Counted from the first letter of the stretch, positions 1 through 8,817 are shown. The stretch is DNA of 64,000 nucleotides from an uncultured bacterium (GCA_902761145.1 CACWJA010000002.1:151342-215341); one strand, 5' to 3'. Made by a program: numbers and translations. The notes: generated from the sequence alone by a model not told the origin.

Positions 1-1120
<1,120 letters not shown>

Positions 1121-1155
1121 TCAGGGGAGATAAAGCACCGTGCGTGGCAGGCTGA

Positions 1156-1184
1156 TTGACTTTTTATGTTAAGTGTGATATAAT
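1156..1184 (+). promoter_or_regulatory. Promoter of the flotillin-like gene
   Basis: TTGACT (1156-1161), 17-base spacer, TATAAT (1179-1184), with TGA directly before the -10 (extended -10). The long leader ends in AAAGGAG at 1271-1277, before the ATG at 1284. Confidence 0.8.
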
Positions 1185-1283
1185 TATAGGTTATGGGCGT
1201 ACTTTAGCATTTTTGTGAGTTTTATGCGAAGCGCGATCTTTTCATCCGAACACACACAGATATATTATTGAAAGGAGATTCAA

Positions 1284-2897
1284 ATGTTTGAATTGCTTTT
1301 ACCTATCGTAATTGGAATAGCTGTTATTGTAGCAGTGGTAATACTGCTCTTTTCAATGATAAGAACAGCTAATGGTAACGAAGCCCTTGTGGTTTCTGGT
1401 GTTGGTGCCACTGATAAAAATGGCAATCCGAAGATAAAGCGTGCTGGCGGCAGAGTCGTCGTTCCTTTCATCCAGAAGGCCAAGTATTTTGACCTCTGCG
1501 TTCGCACGGCAAAAGTGTCAGACGACATCACCAAAACTGTGAGCGGTGTCCCTATCAAGATTGATTGGGCCATCGCATATAATCCGGATACTTCTCCAGA
1601 AGGCCTACAAAAGGCGGTATGCAATTTTCTCGACAAGAGCGACGAGGAGTTAGAACGCGTTATGCTTGATGTATCCTCTGGCGGCGTACGTGCAGTTATT
1701 GCCAAGATGACTCCTGAGGAGGTCATGAACGGCAAGGATAAGCTTGACGACCAAGTTAAAGCATCTATTTCTAATCAGATGAGGGAACTTGGATTTAATA
1801 TCATTCTCTCTATACATGAAGTTGAAGATGCACCCGGTAGCACCTACTACAAGGATTTGGCCGCAAAAGACCGCGAAACCAAACGACGCGAAGCAGCCAA
1901 TATTACAGCCGAAAATGATCAACAGGTTCGCGAAACAAAGGCCGAGACGGACAGAGCGGCACAAGAGAAGGAATTGGCAACCCAGGTTATTATTGCCGAG
2001 AAACAGCGCGATACTGATGTCAAAAAGGCTCAGTTCAAAGCAGAAACTGCCCGCGAGCAGGCAAAATCAGAAATGGCCGGCGAACTTGAACAGCAAGAAA
2101 TCGAAAGACAGCTCGAGGAACGCAAGGGTGCCGTAGCGGTTACAAAAGCCGAGCAGCAAAACCTCGCAGCAATGAAAGAACAAGAAGTTGCGGTCACGAA
2201 GGCGGAAACCGAAAAACGTACTACCATCATCAATGCAGAAGCTGAGGCGGGTAAGAAGAAAGCTGAGGCTGAAGGTGAAGCTGAAGCTGATGCAACCCGC
2301 AAGACACGTGAAGCTGAAGCTGCTGCTACGGCGCGCAAAACTGAGGCCGAAGGTAATGCTGAAGCTACAAAAATTGAGGCTGTAGCCGACGCTGAAGCTA
2401 CCAAGATTCAGGCCAGTGCCGACGCCGAGGCCACCAAGCTGAAGGGTGAGGCTGAAGCTACTGCTATCGCAGCTAAAGGTAAAGCGGAGGCCGAAGCTAT
2501 CAAGGCCAAAGGCACAGCTGAGGCTGAAGCTGCAAAGGCTCTCTCTGATGCGCAGGCTGCGAACGACAAGGTCAACTTTGAACTAAAGAAGATCGAGATC
2601 GAGCAAAACACCAGAGTCCAGATAGCTACGAGCGTAGCTACCGTAATGGCCGAAGTCGGAAAGAATGCCAAGTTCTATGATTTTGGCAGCGGAGCCAAAA
2701 GCGAAGGCGGTGGTGATCTTCTCACCAGTGTCATAGGACGACTGCCTAAGATATTCGCACAGGCAGACCTTACTGGGCAGGCACTTAATGGCGAAAATGT
2801 AGACGAGACAATTAAACGTCTCGTCTCGTCTATTGCAGAGCCCATCAAAGGACAAAACGTCACCCCATCGCCAGAAATAGATGGCACCGCGGAATAA
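1284..2897 (+). CDS. Flotillin-like SPFH-domain membrane protein
   Basis: 537 residues. An N-terminal membrane segment (about residues 3-25) is followed by an SPFH/band-7 region (about 30-190) and a very long Ala/Glu/Lys-rich coiled coil (about 195-440) made of repeated AEAxA and ATKxxAEA units typical of flotillins. The C-terminal tail is less ordered. Flotillins are anchored scaffold proteins that organise membrane microdomains and form large oligomers. The start is supported by AAAGGAG at 1271-1277. It appears to be a single-gene transcription unit, with its own promoter and a terminator at 2923-2950. The family call is firm; the cargo or partner is unknown. Antisense open frames here are by-products of the GCT/GAA-rich repeat. 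Confidence 0.88.
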   Translation: MFELLLPIVIGIAVIVAVVILLFSMIRTANGNEALVVSGVGATDKNGNPKIKRAGGRVVVPFIQKAKYFDLCVRTAKVSDDITKTVSGVPIKIDWAIAYNPDTSPEGLQKAVCNFLDKSDEELERVMLDVSSGGVRAVIAKMTPEEVMNGKDKLDDQVKASISNQMRELGFNIILSIHEVEDAPGSTYYKDLAAKDRETKRREAANITAENDQQVRETKAETDRAAQEKELATQVIIAEKQRDTDVKKAQFKAETAREQAKSEMAGELEQQEIERQLEERKGAVAVTKAEQQNLAAMKEQEVAVTKAETEKRTTIINAEAEAGKKKAEAEGEAEADATRKTREAEAAATARKTEAEGNAEATKIEAVADAEATKIQASADAEATKLKGEAEATAIAAKGKAEAEAIKAKGTAEAEAAKALSDAQAANDKVNFELKKIEIEQNTRVQIATSVATVMAEVGKNAKFYDFGSGAKSEGGGDLLTSVIGRLPKIFAQADLTGQALNGENVDETIKRLVSSIAEPIKGQNVTPSPEIDGTAE

Positions 2898-2922
2898 GTA
2901 AGCTCACAAGAAAACTCACACT

Positions 2923-2950
2923 ATGCCTCATCTTTGGATGGGGCATTTTT
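2923..2950 (+). terminator. Terminator after the flotillin-like gene
   Basis: Hairpin with arms ATGCCTCAT and ATGGGGCAT (one mismatch) followed by a T run. Confidence 0.75.
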
Positions 2951-2962
2951 ATAAAAAAGTAC

Positions 2963-2991
2963 TTGACAACCATAAGCTTATGCTTTATCAT
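2963..2991 (+). promoter_or_regulatory. Promoter of a candidate non-coding RNA
   Basis: TTGACA (2963-2968), 17-base spacer, TATCAT (2986-2991). No coding frame with a ribosome binding site follows before the strong terminator at 3119-3151. Confidence 0.55.
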
Positions 2992-2997
2992 TGAATT

Positions 2998-3151
2998 AAG
3001 CTGATACGCTTCACGGGGTTCCACTGAGCAATTAGTGGAGTGTGGAGACTTACATTAAAAACAAAAACAGCGGATTAAAACAAACCAATGTGCCCCAGGG
3101 TGGGCGCGCATCAGCGCGAAGAAGATGATCGGAAGATCATCTTCTTTTTTT
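2998..3151 (+). ncRNA. Candidate structured small RNA
   Basis: About 154 bases lie between a sigma70-type promoter and a 12-bp terminator hairpin. No plausible ORF is seen. Visible pairings: GGGG 3015-3018 with CCCC 3093-3096, extendable by CAC 3012-3014 with GTG 3100-3102; CCACT 3021-3025 with AGTGG 3034-3038; ACATT 3052-3056 with AATGT 3087-3091, enclosing an A-rich loop; CGCGC with GCGCG at about 3105-3118. This gives a closed multi-helix core plus a terminator. It does not match the expected form of SRP RNA, 6S RNA, tmRNA or RNase P RNA. It could also be the leader of a decayed gene. Confidence 0.45.
3119..3151 (+). terminator. Strong intrinsic terminator
   Basis: A perfect 12-bp stem AAGAAGATGATC/GATCATCTTCTT with loop GGAA runs into a T tract. 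It ends the candidate small RNA transcript. Confidence 0.85.
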
Positions 3152-3167
3152 CTTTCGTACTTGCAAA

Positions 3168-3188
3168 AGCCAGCACTGAGTGCTGGCT
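3168..3188 (-). terminator. Terminator of the minus-strand FISUMP-like gene
   Basis: Near-perfect palindrome with arms AGCCAGCACT/AGTGCTGGCT just past the stop of the gene at 3194. A short T run follows on the minus strand. The stem core resembles the terminators at 8629 and 9341. Confidence 0.65.
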
Positions 3189-3193
3189 GATGT

Positions 3194-3730
3194 TTAAGTG
3201 GAGGTAGCTCGGTATACCAACCGAACTGAGCCGGTGGCACTGATATCACAAGGTGCAACGTATATGCCGCTATCGCTATCATTGAGAAAAAGCATCCAAG
3301 GAATGGCCGGGTCGTCGACATCCGTACAAAGGTAATGTCCGAGCGTATTCCGCCCTATGACGCAAGAATCTCCTATGCTTGGATCATTATTGTACCGATC
3401 GAAATCGCTGCTAATTAATGATCCTTCTAAGCTGAGGCCGAGGGAAGTCATGAGATTGTGTACGTGCAAGGTGCCACGCTTGGTGCCATATTTAGCAACA
3501 ACTGCTTCGAGCTCTAAGCGGGTGGGGATGTCCCAACCTTCCGGGAGTTCCCCCGCGAGCTTAAGTGCATTCAGCTCTGCCAAAGTGAAAATTTTTTTTC
3601 CTTTCTTGACGACGGAACTATCGCCGAGCACAACATCTTTAGCGATGCAGTAATTGCTCGGTGCGATAAAGACACCGTCGCCGATGGCTGTGGCATTCTC
3701 GGGTAAGTATGTGGTGGATGAGTTTTTCAT
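3194..3730 (-). CDS. Small FISUMP-like protein (GWDIPT motif)
   Basis: 178 residues, no signal peptide seen. It is a paralogue of the protein at 8818-9321: both share a GVFIAP/GIIIAP motif near residue 20-25, a KKGKKIFT/LKGTKYFT segment, then GWDIPT/GWRLPT followed by an acidic helix ending in KY. GW(R/D)(L/I)PT is the signature of the Fibrobacter succinogenes major paralogous (FISUMP) domain, a lectin-like fold also present at the C-termini of two large surface proteins in this window. The start is set by AAGGAGG at 3738-3744. It has its own promoter and terminator. Function unknown; without an export signal it may be cytoplasmic. Confidence 0.75.
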   Translation of the reverse strand: MKNSSTTYLPENATAIGDGVFIAPSNYCIAKDVVLGDSSVVKKGKKIFTLAELNALKLAGELPEGWDIPTRLELEAVVAKYGTKRGTLHVHNLMTSLGLSLEGSLISSDFDRYNNDPSIGDSCVIGRNTLGHYLCTDVDDPAIPWMLFLNDSDSGIYVAPCDISATGSVRLVYRATST

Positions 3731-3786
3731 TTTAACGCCTCCTTAATGTACTATTATGGATAGTTGTTTGTCCTACAATCTTAGTT

Positions 3787-3817
3787 ATTATATACTGCAT
3801 AAAAAATAGAAAGTCAA
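3787..3817 (-). promoter_or_regulatory. Promoter of the FISUMP-like gene at 3194-3730
   Basis: On the minus strand, TTGACT (3812-3817) is followed by TATATAAT-like -10 sequence at 3787-3794, at 17-19 bases spacing. The leader carries an ACATTAAGGAGG segment that also occurs before the paralogue at 8818. Confidence 0.6.
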
Positions 3818-3890
3818 CTCTGCATCTATGCCAAGGTATGTTACATAATTCACCGTATTCTATAAGTCATAAATGGATAAGTGCGGTAGC

Positions 3891-4023
3891 TATATTATCT
3901 ACTACATTTCGGAGGCTACGTGATATGGTAAGTAATTTTATCATATCACTTCGCCCCTCCGGCGGCTGAACTCGCTAAAGTCAAGCTTGGTCTTAATGTT
4001 CCTCAATTGCAGTAGATAATATA
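3891..4023. repeat. Dispersed structured repeat, copy A
   Basis: 133 bases flanked by a perfect 13-bp inverted repeat (TATATTATCTACT at 3891-3903, AGTAGATAATATA at 4011-4023). Inside are a perfect hairpin GTGATATG/CATATCAC, the block CGCCCCTCCGGCGGC and the block TCTTAATGTTCCTCAAT. The same order of blocks occurs in copy B at 55340-55484, whose flanking arms have a different sequence that is still self-complementary. Bases 3838-3858 just upstream also resemble the left arm of copy B. No transposase is present. Confidence 0.7.
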
Positions 4024-4115
4024 ACTTTACTTTGGCTTTCTGGCGAAAAAACTGAGATTTTTTATGCTCATCAATACTAGAAAATTGTGCAGCAGTGCCA
4101 TACGTCTATAGTAAT

Positions 4116-4144
4116 TTGACAACATGCATCTAAAGTGATATTAT
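4116..4144 (+). promoter_or_regulatory. Promoter of the unknown gene at 4192
   Basis: TTGACA (4116-4121), 17-base spacer, TATTAT (4139-4144) with TGA directly before the -10. Confidence 0.75.
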
Positions 4145-4191
4145 TACTACTATTGGTATTTCTCACTAAGACAAAACGGAGGTGTGACTAT

Positions 4192-4770
4192 ATGAAAAAT
4201 GCCAATTCGAACATTACCACCCAACATACCACCCATCACGGGATTTTTATCCCGGCGATACCAGGACTTGTCGACGATTTCAAGAAGTTCGTCGCCATGG
4301 TGAATGACTACCTTTACTTCCAGCAGGATGACGTGTGTTATCGTCCGTCGAAGACCAAGGGTCAGGCGAGACACCGTATTATCACTATTGGCAACGACAA
4401 CTGGAGATTCTCTGGACAGCTCGTTCGCGAGGATATGCCCTATACTGATACGGCCGCGTTTTACTACTGTGACCAAAAAGTCTGGGAGATGAAGCGAGTG
4501 ATAACACTGCTACCCTCTGATTCTCGTTCGCACGAAAGCAAAATCGACGACAAGGTGCGTTTCTGCATCCTGGCTGTATCAAAAAATTACAACCAGGACA
4601 TACCGTGGTGCGGCCCAAGATATTTCACCGATGTCAACACTGGCTTGCACTACGAAGCGGAATACTACAATAACGAAGATGATGCCAGCTTTTCCATCGA
4701 GGAATCCATCAGAGATCCTGAAGGAGTAGTAGTATGGTCCGCCGTTTGCGAAGGGAGGTATGAGGATTAA
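4192..4770 (+). CDS. Hypothetical protein, 192 residues
   Basis: Not recognised. An upstream in-frame start at 4135 is rejected because it lies before the -10 box ends; GGAGGTG at 4178-4184 places the start at 4192. The protein is soluble and rich in aromatic and charged residues (WRFSGQLVRED, YYCDQKVWEMKR, WCGPRYF), with no signal peptide or membrane helix. The tail is acidic. It stands alone between a promoter and a strong terminator. More balanced base composition and the canonical Shine-Dalgarno set it apart from neighbouring core genes and fit an acquired accessory gene. Confidence 0.75.
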   Translation: MKNANSNITTQHTTHHGIFIPAIPGLVDDFKKFVAMVNDYLYFQQDDVCYRPSKTKGQARHRIITIGNDNWRFSGQLVREDMPYTDTAAFYYCDQKVWEMKRVITLLPSDSRSHESKIDDKVRFCILAVSKNYNQDIPWCGPRYFTDVNTGLHYEAEYYNNEDDASFSIEESIRDPEGVVVWSAVCEGRYED

Positions 4771-4776
4771 TGATTT

Positions 4777-4803
4777 GCCGTCGCTTTCTAGCGGCGGCTT
4801 TTT
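4777..4803 (+). terminator. Terminator after the gene at 4192
   Basis: GCCGTCGC/GCGGCGGC hairpin (one G-T pair) with loop TTTCTA, followed by five T. Confidence 0.85.
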
Positions 4804-4836
4804 AATGGTTTATTTGATAGATAATAAGAAAAATGT

Positions 4837-4842
4837 TATAAT
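4837..4842 (+). promoter_or_regulatory. trmD -10 box, leaderless start
   Basis: TATAAT preceded by TGT, with six bases between it and the ATG at 4849. Confidence 0.65.
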
Positions 4843-4848
4843 ATGCAC

Positions 4849-5508
4849 ATGATTAAATTTACGATTATAACACTATTCCAAGAAGCTCTAGAACCATACC
4901 TTAAGACTTCAATGATGTGGAAGGCTACCGAAAAAGGCTTGGCCGAGTATAATTTTGTAAATTTGAGGGAGTTCGGCCTGGGGCCACATAGGTCTGTGGA
5001 CGATACGCCATATGGTGGCGGAGACGGAATGTTGCTGAGGTGCGAACCGGTTTTTACTGCCATCGAGTCCGTGAAAGATAAAGACCCTACCGCGAAGGTA
5101 ATTATTCCAACGCCAGTAGGAAAAACTTGGAACCAAGAAATGGCACGCAATTTTGCTAGTGAGGTCAAAAACGTACATTATATTATCCTGTGTCCGCACT
5201 ATGAGGGGTACGATGAGCGGATTCTATCAATCGTAGATTACAAAATATCCCTAGGAAAATACGTGCTGACTGGAGGAGAACTGCCAGCACTTATAATTAT
5301 TGACTCTGTAGTACGGCTAATCCCAGGGGTACTTGGCGGCGAAAAGTCGGCTGAAATTGAGAGTTTTTCAGACGGAGATAATCTAGAATATCCGCAGTAC
5401 ACTAAGCCATATGATTTTCGCGGCATGACGGTACCGGATATCTTATTGTCTGGGAACCATGGCGAGATAGCCAAGTGGCGTGCAGAGCATAGCGGCAAAG
5501 TGATATAA
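4849..5508 (+). CDS. trmD: tRNA (guanine-N1)-methyltransferase TrmD
   Basis: Methylates G37 of tRNAs using S-adenosylmethionine, preventing frameshifting. 219 residues, slightly shorter than usual. The N-terminus MIKFTIITLFQEALEPYL is typical. The SPOUT knot region includes LCPHYEGYDERI, YVLTGGELPALI and the substrate loop PQYTKPYDFRG followed by LLSGNHGEIAKWR. The second of two in-frame ATGs (4849, not 4843) fits the expected transcription start six bases after TATAAT. The stop codon overlaps the -10 box of recG. Confidence 0.95.
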   Translation: MIKFTIITLFQEALEPYLKTSMMWKATEKGLAEYNFVNLREFGLGPHRSVDDTPYGGGDGMLLRCEPVFTAIESVKDKDPTAKVIIPTPVGKTWNQEMARNFASEVKNVHYIILCPHYEGYDERILSIVDYKISLGKYVLTGGELPALIIIDSVVRLIPGVLGGEKSAEIESFSDGDNLEYPQYTKPYDFRGMTVPDILLSGNHGEIAKWRAEHSGKVI

Positions 5509-5509
5509 T
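5504..5509 (+). promoter_or_regulatory. recG -10 box overlapping the trmD stop codon
   Basis: TATAAT with a preceding TGA lies seven bases before the recG ATG. The trmD TAA (5506-5508) is inside the -10 box. Confidence 0.65.
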
Positions 5510-5516
5510 CTAGCAT

Positions 5517-7532
5517 ATGGATCTATTCGCTGGAGTGGAGGAATTAAAAGGCGTCGGGCCGAAGACGGCCGAAGCCCTAAAGAAGGCTGGCATACGTACG
5601 GTACGGGACTTTTTTTATAATTTACCAAAAGATTATGAGAATTATGAAACCCCTACCTCTATAGCCGAGATGCGCCCAGGCAAGGTGGTGATAAAAGGCA
5701 AAATAGACAGCCTATCTACCCGACAGGCGAAGAGGCGACGATTATCCATTACTGAAGGAGTAATCAGGGATAACACTGGCGCAGTAAAGGTAGTATGGTT
5801 TAACCAGAGATACAGAGCGCGACAATTTTCACCAGAAAAAGAATACTACTTTACTGGCAATTTTGAGCTCAAAAACGGCCGTTACAGCCTAATATCACCA
5901 TCTGCGGCCGAAGTAGCCGATATAGATCCCCATACAGGCCTAAGCCCTATTTATGTGGCTCACGGAGCAATTAAATCTCACGATTTCAAACGTTTAATAG
6001 CTAATTCGCGCGACAAATTCGCCAAAATACCTGATTTATTACCTACGGTGAGGCCTGGTACGCGTAAAAATGCACTTTTTTTTGTGCATTTTCCAAATTC
6101 TTTAAAATCCGCCCAGGGAGGACGAGATTACTTGGCGTACGAAGAATTATTTGAGCTGATACTGGCAGCAAAATTAAATCGTCAAGAGAATGAAAAATTA
6201 AAAGCAACAGAGATACCATTTACAGCGAAGAAAATCAAGGATTTTGTGGCTGATCTACCCTTTAAGCTGACTGGAGCGCAGAGATTAGCAGCCTGGGAGA
6301 TATTTCAGGACATGGAAAAAAATACCCCTATGAATAGATTACTCCAGGGAGATGTAGGCTCAGGCAAGACTATGGTAGCGGCGCTAGCAGCATATGAAGC
6401 TGCGATTCAAGGACACCAAACGGCGCTTTTAGCTCCCACAGCAATACTCGCCACGCAACACTATGAAGGCTTAAATAGTACCCTAAGTAAATTCGACGTA
6501 AAAGTCGCGTTACTTACTGGGGCAACAAAGAAAAAAGACGATCTAAAAAAACAGATCTCAAGTGGTAAAATAGACCTCGTGATAGGCACACACGCGCTCT
6601 TGACCGATGATACTGAATTCAGAGATTTAACTCTAGCGATAATAGATGAACAGCATAGATTTGGAGTAGAGCAACGACAAAAATTACTGCTAAAATCCCC
6701 AAGGGGATTAGCACCGCACCTTCTCGCAATGACGGCTACTCCTATACCGCGATCTTTGCAACTAACAATCTTTGGCGATCTAGACGTATCTATTTTGAAC
6801 GAAATGCCAAAAGGCAGACAGCCTATCGTCACAAAGATACTTACAGAATTAGAAATAAGAGAATCTCTATATCCTAATATTCAAGAGACTTTAGCTAGCG
6901 GCAGTCAAGCATATTGGATTTGTAAAGCCATAGATGACGATCCACGCACCGAGACCACTTCCGTGAAATCGCGCTGTGCGAAATTACAGCGGGATTTTCC
7001 GGGGGCACAGATTGATTTTCTCCATGGACGAATGAAACAAGCAGAAAAGGATGCTGTGATGGAAAGATTTTCTAAAGGCGAAATTCAGATGCTGGTGTCC
7101 ACCACGGTGGTGGAAGTAGGTGTAGACGTACCAAATGCCACCTTGATTGTAATAGAAAACTCTGAGAGCTACGGACTAGCACAGCTGCACCAGTTAAGGG
7201 GCCGAGTGGGCCGAGGAAGTAAAGCATCATATTGCTACCTAGTCACTTCTGGCGACACTAGACCTTCGCAACGATTAAGGGAATTAGAAAAATCTACTGA
7301 CGGTTTTCATCTGGCGGAAGTGGATTTGAAGTTGCGTGGCCCTGGCGAGATATACGGCGCTTTGCAACACGGAGCTCTGGACCTACGCATAGCTACGTTG
7401 TCGGACACAAAGCTTATTCATAGGGCGCAAGCGGATGTACAAAAGTTTTTACAACACCCGGAAAAAATGGTAAAATATAAAGAGCTAATGAATGGTATCG
7501 CTAGATACCAACAAATTACAACACTGAACTAA
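5517..7532 (+). CDS. recG: ATP-dependent DNA helicase RecG
   Basis: Branch-migration helicase that regresses stalled forks and processes recombination intermediates. 671 residues, normal length. The N-terminal wedge/OB region starts with an HhH-like GVGPKTAEALKKAGI. Walker A is LLQGDVGSGKT, the motif II box is DEQHRFGVEQRQ, and motif III is MTATPIPRS. The helicase C domain has VGVDVPNATL and QLRGRVGRG. The mRNA should be leaderless, or the gene can be read through from trmD. The stop codon overlaps the rsmD start (TAATG), so the two are coupled. Confidence 0.97.
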   Translation: MDLFAGVEELKGVGPKTAEALKKAGIRTVRDFFYNLPKDYENYETPTSIAEMRPGKVVIKGKIDSLSTRQAKRRRLSITEGVIRDNTGAVKVVWFNQRYRARQFSPEKEYYFTGNFELKNGRYSLISPSAAEVADIDPHTGLSPIYVAHGAIKSHDFKRLIANSRDKFAKIPDLLPTVRPGTRKNALFFVHFPNSLKSAQGGRDYLAYEELFELILAAKLNRQENEKLKATEIPFTAKKIKDFVADLPFKLTGAQRLAAWEIFQDMEKNTPMNRLLQGDVGSGKTMVAALAAYEAAIQGHQTALLAPTAILATQHYEGLNSTLSKFDVKVALLTGATKKKDDLKKQISSGKIDLVIGTHALLTDDTEFRDLTLAIIDEQHRFGVEQRQKLLLKSPRGLAPHLLAMTATPIPRSLQLTIFGDLDVSILNEMPKGRQPIVTKILTELEIRESLYPNIQETLASGSQAYWICKAIDDDPRTETTSVKSRCAKLQRDFPGAQIDFLHGRMKQAEKDAVMERFSKGEIQMLVSTTVVEVGVDVPNATLIVIENSESYGLAQLHQLRGRVGRGSKASYCYLVTSGDTRPSQRLRELEKSTDGFHLAEVDLKLRGPGEIYGALQHGALDLRIATLSDTKLIHRAQADVQKFLQHPEKMVKYKELMNGIARYQQITTLN

Positions 7533-8068
7533 TGGAAAAGTTAAGAATTACATCTGGGAAATATCGTGGACGGGTTATCAAATCTCCTACCTCTGCTACT
7601 ACGCATCCGATGGGTTCGAGAGAAAAGATCGCATTGTTCAACATAATTTCTGACTTTTTGCCAGGTGCGGTAGTGTTAGATGCTTTTGCTGGCTCTGGAG
7701 CACTAGGGATAGAGGCGTTGTCACGCGGAGCAGACCGCGTGGTATTTGTGGAAAAAGATCCACGCGCCGCAAAAACAATTCGCAATAATCTAGACGAACT
7801 AGGGGCAGCTAGTTATGGCAAGGTGTACACGTGCAGCGTGACGAAGTTTACATCGAAGGAAGATTTTGACATCGTAATCGCTGATCCTCCCTATGATCGG
7901 TTCGAGATTAGTGATATTGGCAGCTTGGCTGGCCTAGTGAAAACGTCTGGCGTATTTGTATTGTCACACCCGGAGGAGTCACCGAAGATAGACGGTCTCT
8001 CGCTTTTGCAGACAAGAAAGTATGCTAGGGCTAGAATATCAATTTATAGAAATATTGCTTTTTTCTAA
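7532..8068 (+). CDS. rsmD: 16S rRNA (guanine966-N2)-methyltransferase RsmD
   Basis: Class I SAM-dependent methyltransferase that modifies the small-subunit rRNA. 178 residues, normal length. Features: start RITSGKYRGRVI, RNA-contact GSREKIALFNI, SAM-binding motif DAFAGSGALGIEALSRGA (about residues 50-67), and catalytic IADPPYD, an NPPY-type motif. It overlaps the recG stop by one base and has no promoter of its own, so it is co-translated with recG. Confidence 0.93.
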   Translation: MEKLRITSGKYRGRVIKSPTSATTHPMGSREKIALFNIISDFLPGAVVLDAFAGSGALGIEALSRGADRVVFVEKDPRAAKTIRNNLDELGAASYGKVYTCSVTKFTSKEDFDIVIADPPYDRFEISDIGSLAGLVKTSGVFVLSHPEESPKIDGLSLLQTRKYARARISIYRNIAFF

Positions 8069-8083
8069 GAAAAGTGGTATAAT
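8055..8083 (+). promoter_or_regulatory. luxS promoter and hairpin leader
   Basis: TTGCTT (8055-8060), 17-base spacer, TATAAT (8078-8083) with TGG before it. The short leader can form two small hairpins, GGACG/CGTCC (8088-8103) and CCAAG/CTTGG (8107-8122). AGGAGG follows at 8134-8139. Confidence 0.7.
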
Positions 8084-8147
8084 AGAAGGACGGCCTGACG
8101 TCCGTACCAAGCGGAAACTTGGAAAAGCACTTTAGGAGGAAAAAAGA

Positions 8148-8610
8148 ATGAAGACTAAGATTTTTCGAGCCGACCATAAGAAGCTATTACCTGGAGTCTA
8201 TGTGTCAAAAAAAAGCGTTATCTGGTAATCTTGTGATCGCTACATTTGATCTGCGGTTTAAGCAACCGAGCATAGATGATCCGATAAGCCCCAGCGCTCT
8301 CCACACATTAGAACACTTGGGTGAGCTTTATCTCAGGACGCTCTCACCGCGTAAGGACGAAATGATTCATTTCGGCCCCATGGGAAGCCGCACCGGGTTC
8401 CACCTCATTATGAAGGGGGACCTCAGAAGTCAAGACGTATACGAGATGGTCGTCAAGATGTGCGATTTTATCATCATGCACAGTGGAGAGATCCCTGGAG
8501 CGAATGAACATGAGTGTAGCAACTGTCTGGACCACGATCTGACCGGCGCAAAACTTTGTGCCATTGAATATTCAGATTGGTTGAGAAACGACCCCCATTA
8601 CGAATATTAG
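8148..8610 (+). pseudogene. luxS: LuxS S-ribosylhomocysteine lyase, frameshifted, catalytic Cys replaced by Ser
   Basis: LuxS cleaves S-ribosylhomocysteine to homocysteine and the AI-2 precursor. The well-placed start (ATG 8148 after AGGAGG) encodes MKTKIFRADHKKLLPGVYV, matching the LuxS N-terminus, but that frame stops soon after a run of eight A (8207-8214). The rest of LuxS continues in the +1 frame to 8610: FDLRFKQPS, zinc motif HTLEH, PMGSRTGF, EIPGANEHEC. Removing one A gives an intact 153-residue LuxS, normal for the family. The catalytic Cys of the PMGCxTG motif is Ser here. The zinc ligands are kept (two His and a Cys). It could be a pseudogene, a slippage-controlled gene or a sequencing error in the A run; the Ser change is independent of that. 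Confidence 0.85.
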
Positions 8611-8628
8611 TCCAAAACAGTCACCTCC

Positions 8629-8653
8629 GCCAGCATTAAATGCTGGCTTTTTT
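8629..8653 (+). terminator. Terminator after luxS
   Basis: GCCAGCA/TGCTGGC hairpin followed by six T. Confidence 0.85.
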
Positions 8654-8666
8654 CTTGGAAATATGG

Positions 8667-8672
8667 TATAAT
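8667..8672 (+). promoter_or_regulatory. -10 box for the 8736/8818 transcript
   Basis: Extended -10 TGGTATAAT directly after the luxS terminator. The leader contains a CTGAG/CTCAG hairpin at 8698-8712. Confidence 0.65.
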
Positions 8673-8735
8673 AATACGCGAGCTTATAGCTACCGTACTG
8701 AGCGGTTCTCAGAATAGCACATTAAGGAGGAAAGA

Positions 8736-8804
8736 TTGGAAGGGAGCAAACACGTATTTTTGAACGATAAAAAGCTCAGATCAACGCCAAAATATTATCT
8801 TTAA
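8736..8804 (+). CDS. Possible 22-codon leader ORF
   Basis: A TTG start five bases after a perfect AAGGAGG (8724-8730) opens a 22-residue frame ending in TAA at 8802-8804, 13 bases before the next gene. The peptide is basic and aromatic (KHVFLNDKKL, PKYYL). It may be a translated leader, or the remnant of an earlier N-terminus. The ribosome binding site is convincing; function is not known. Confidence 0.4.
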   Translation: MEGSKHVFLNDKKLRSTPKYYL

Positions 8805-8817
8805 GAGGTGATTTCAG

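Noticed and set aside
2030..2671. Long antisense open frames in the flotillin gene
   Set aside because: They mirror the Ala/Glu codon repeat of the coiled coil and have no ribosome binding sites or known domains.
3891..4023. Integron attC site
   Set aside because: Ends do not match RYYYAAC/GTTRRRY, there is no cassette array and no integron integrase.
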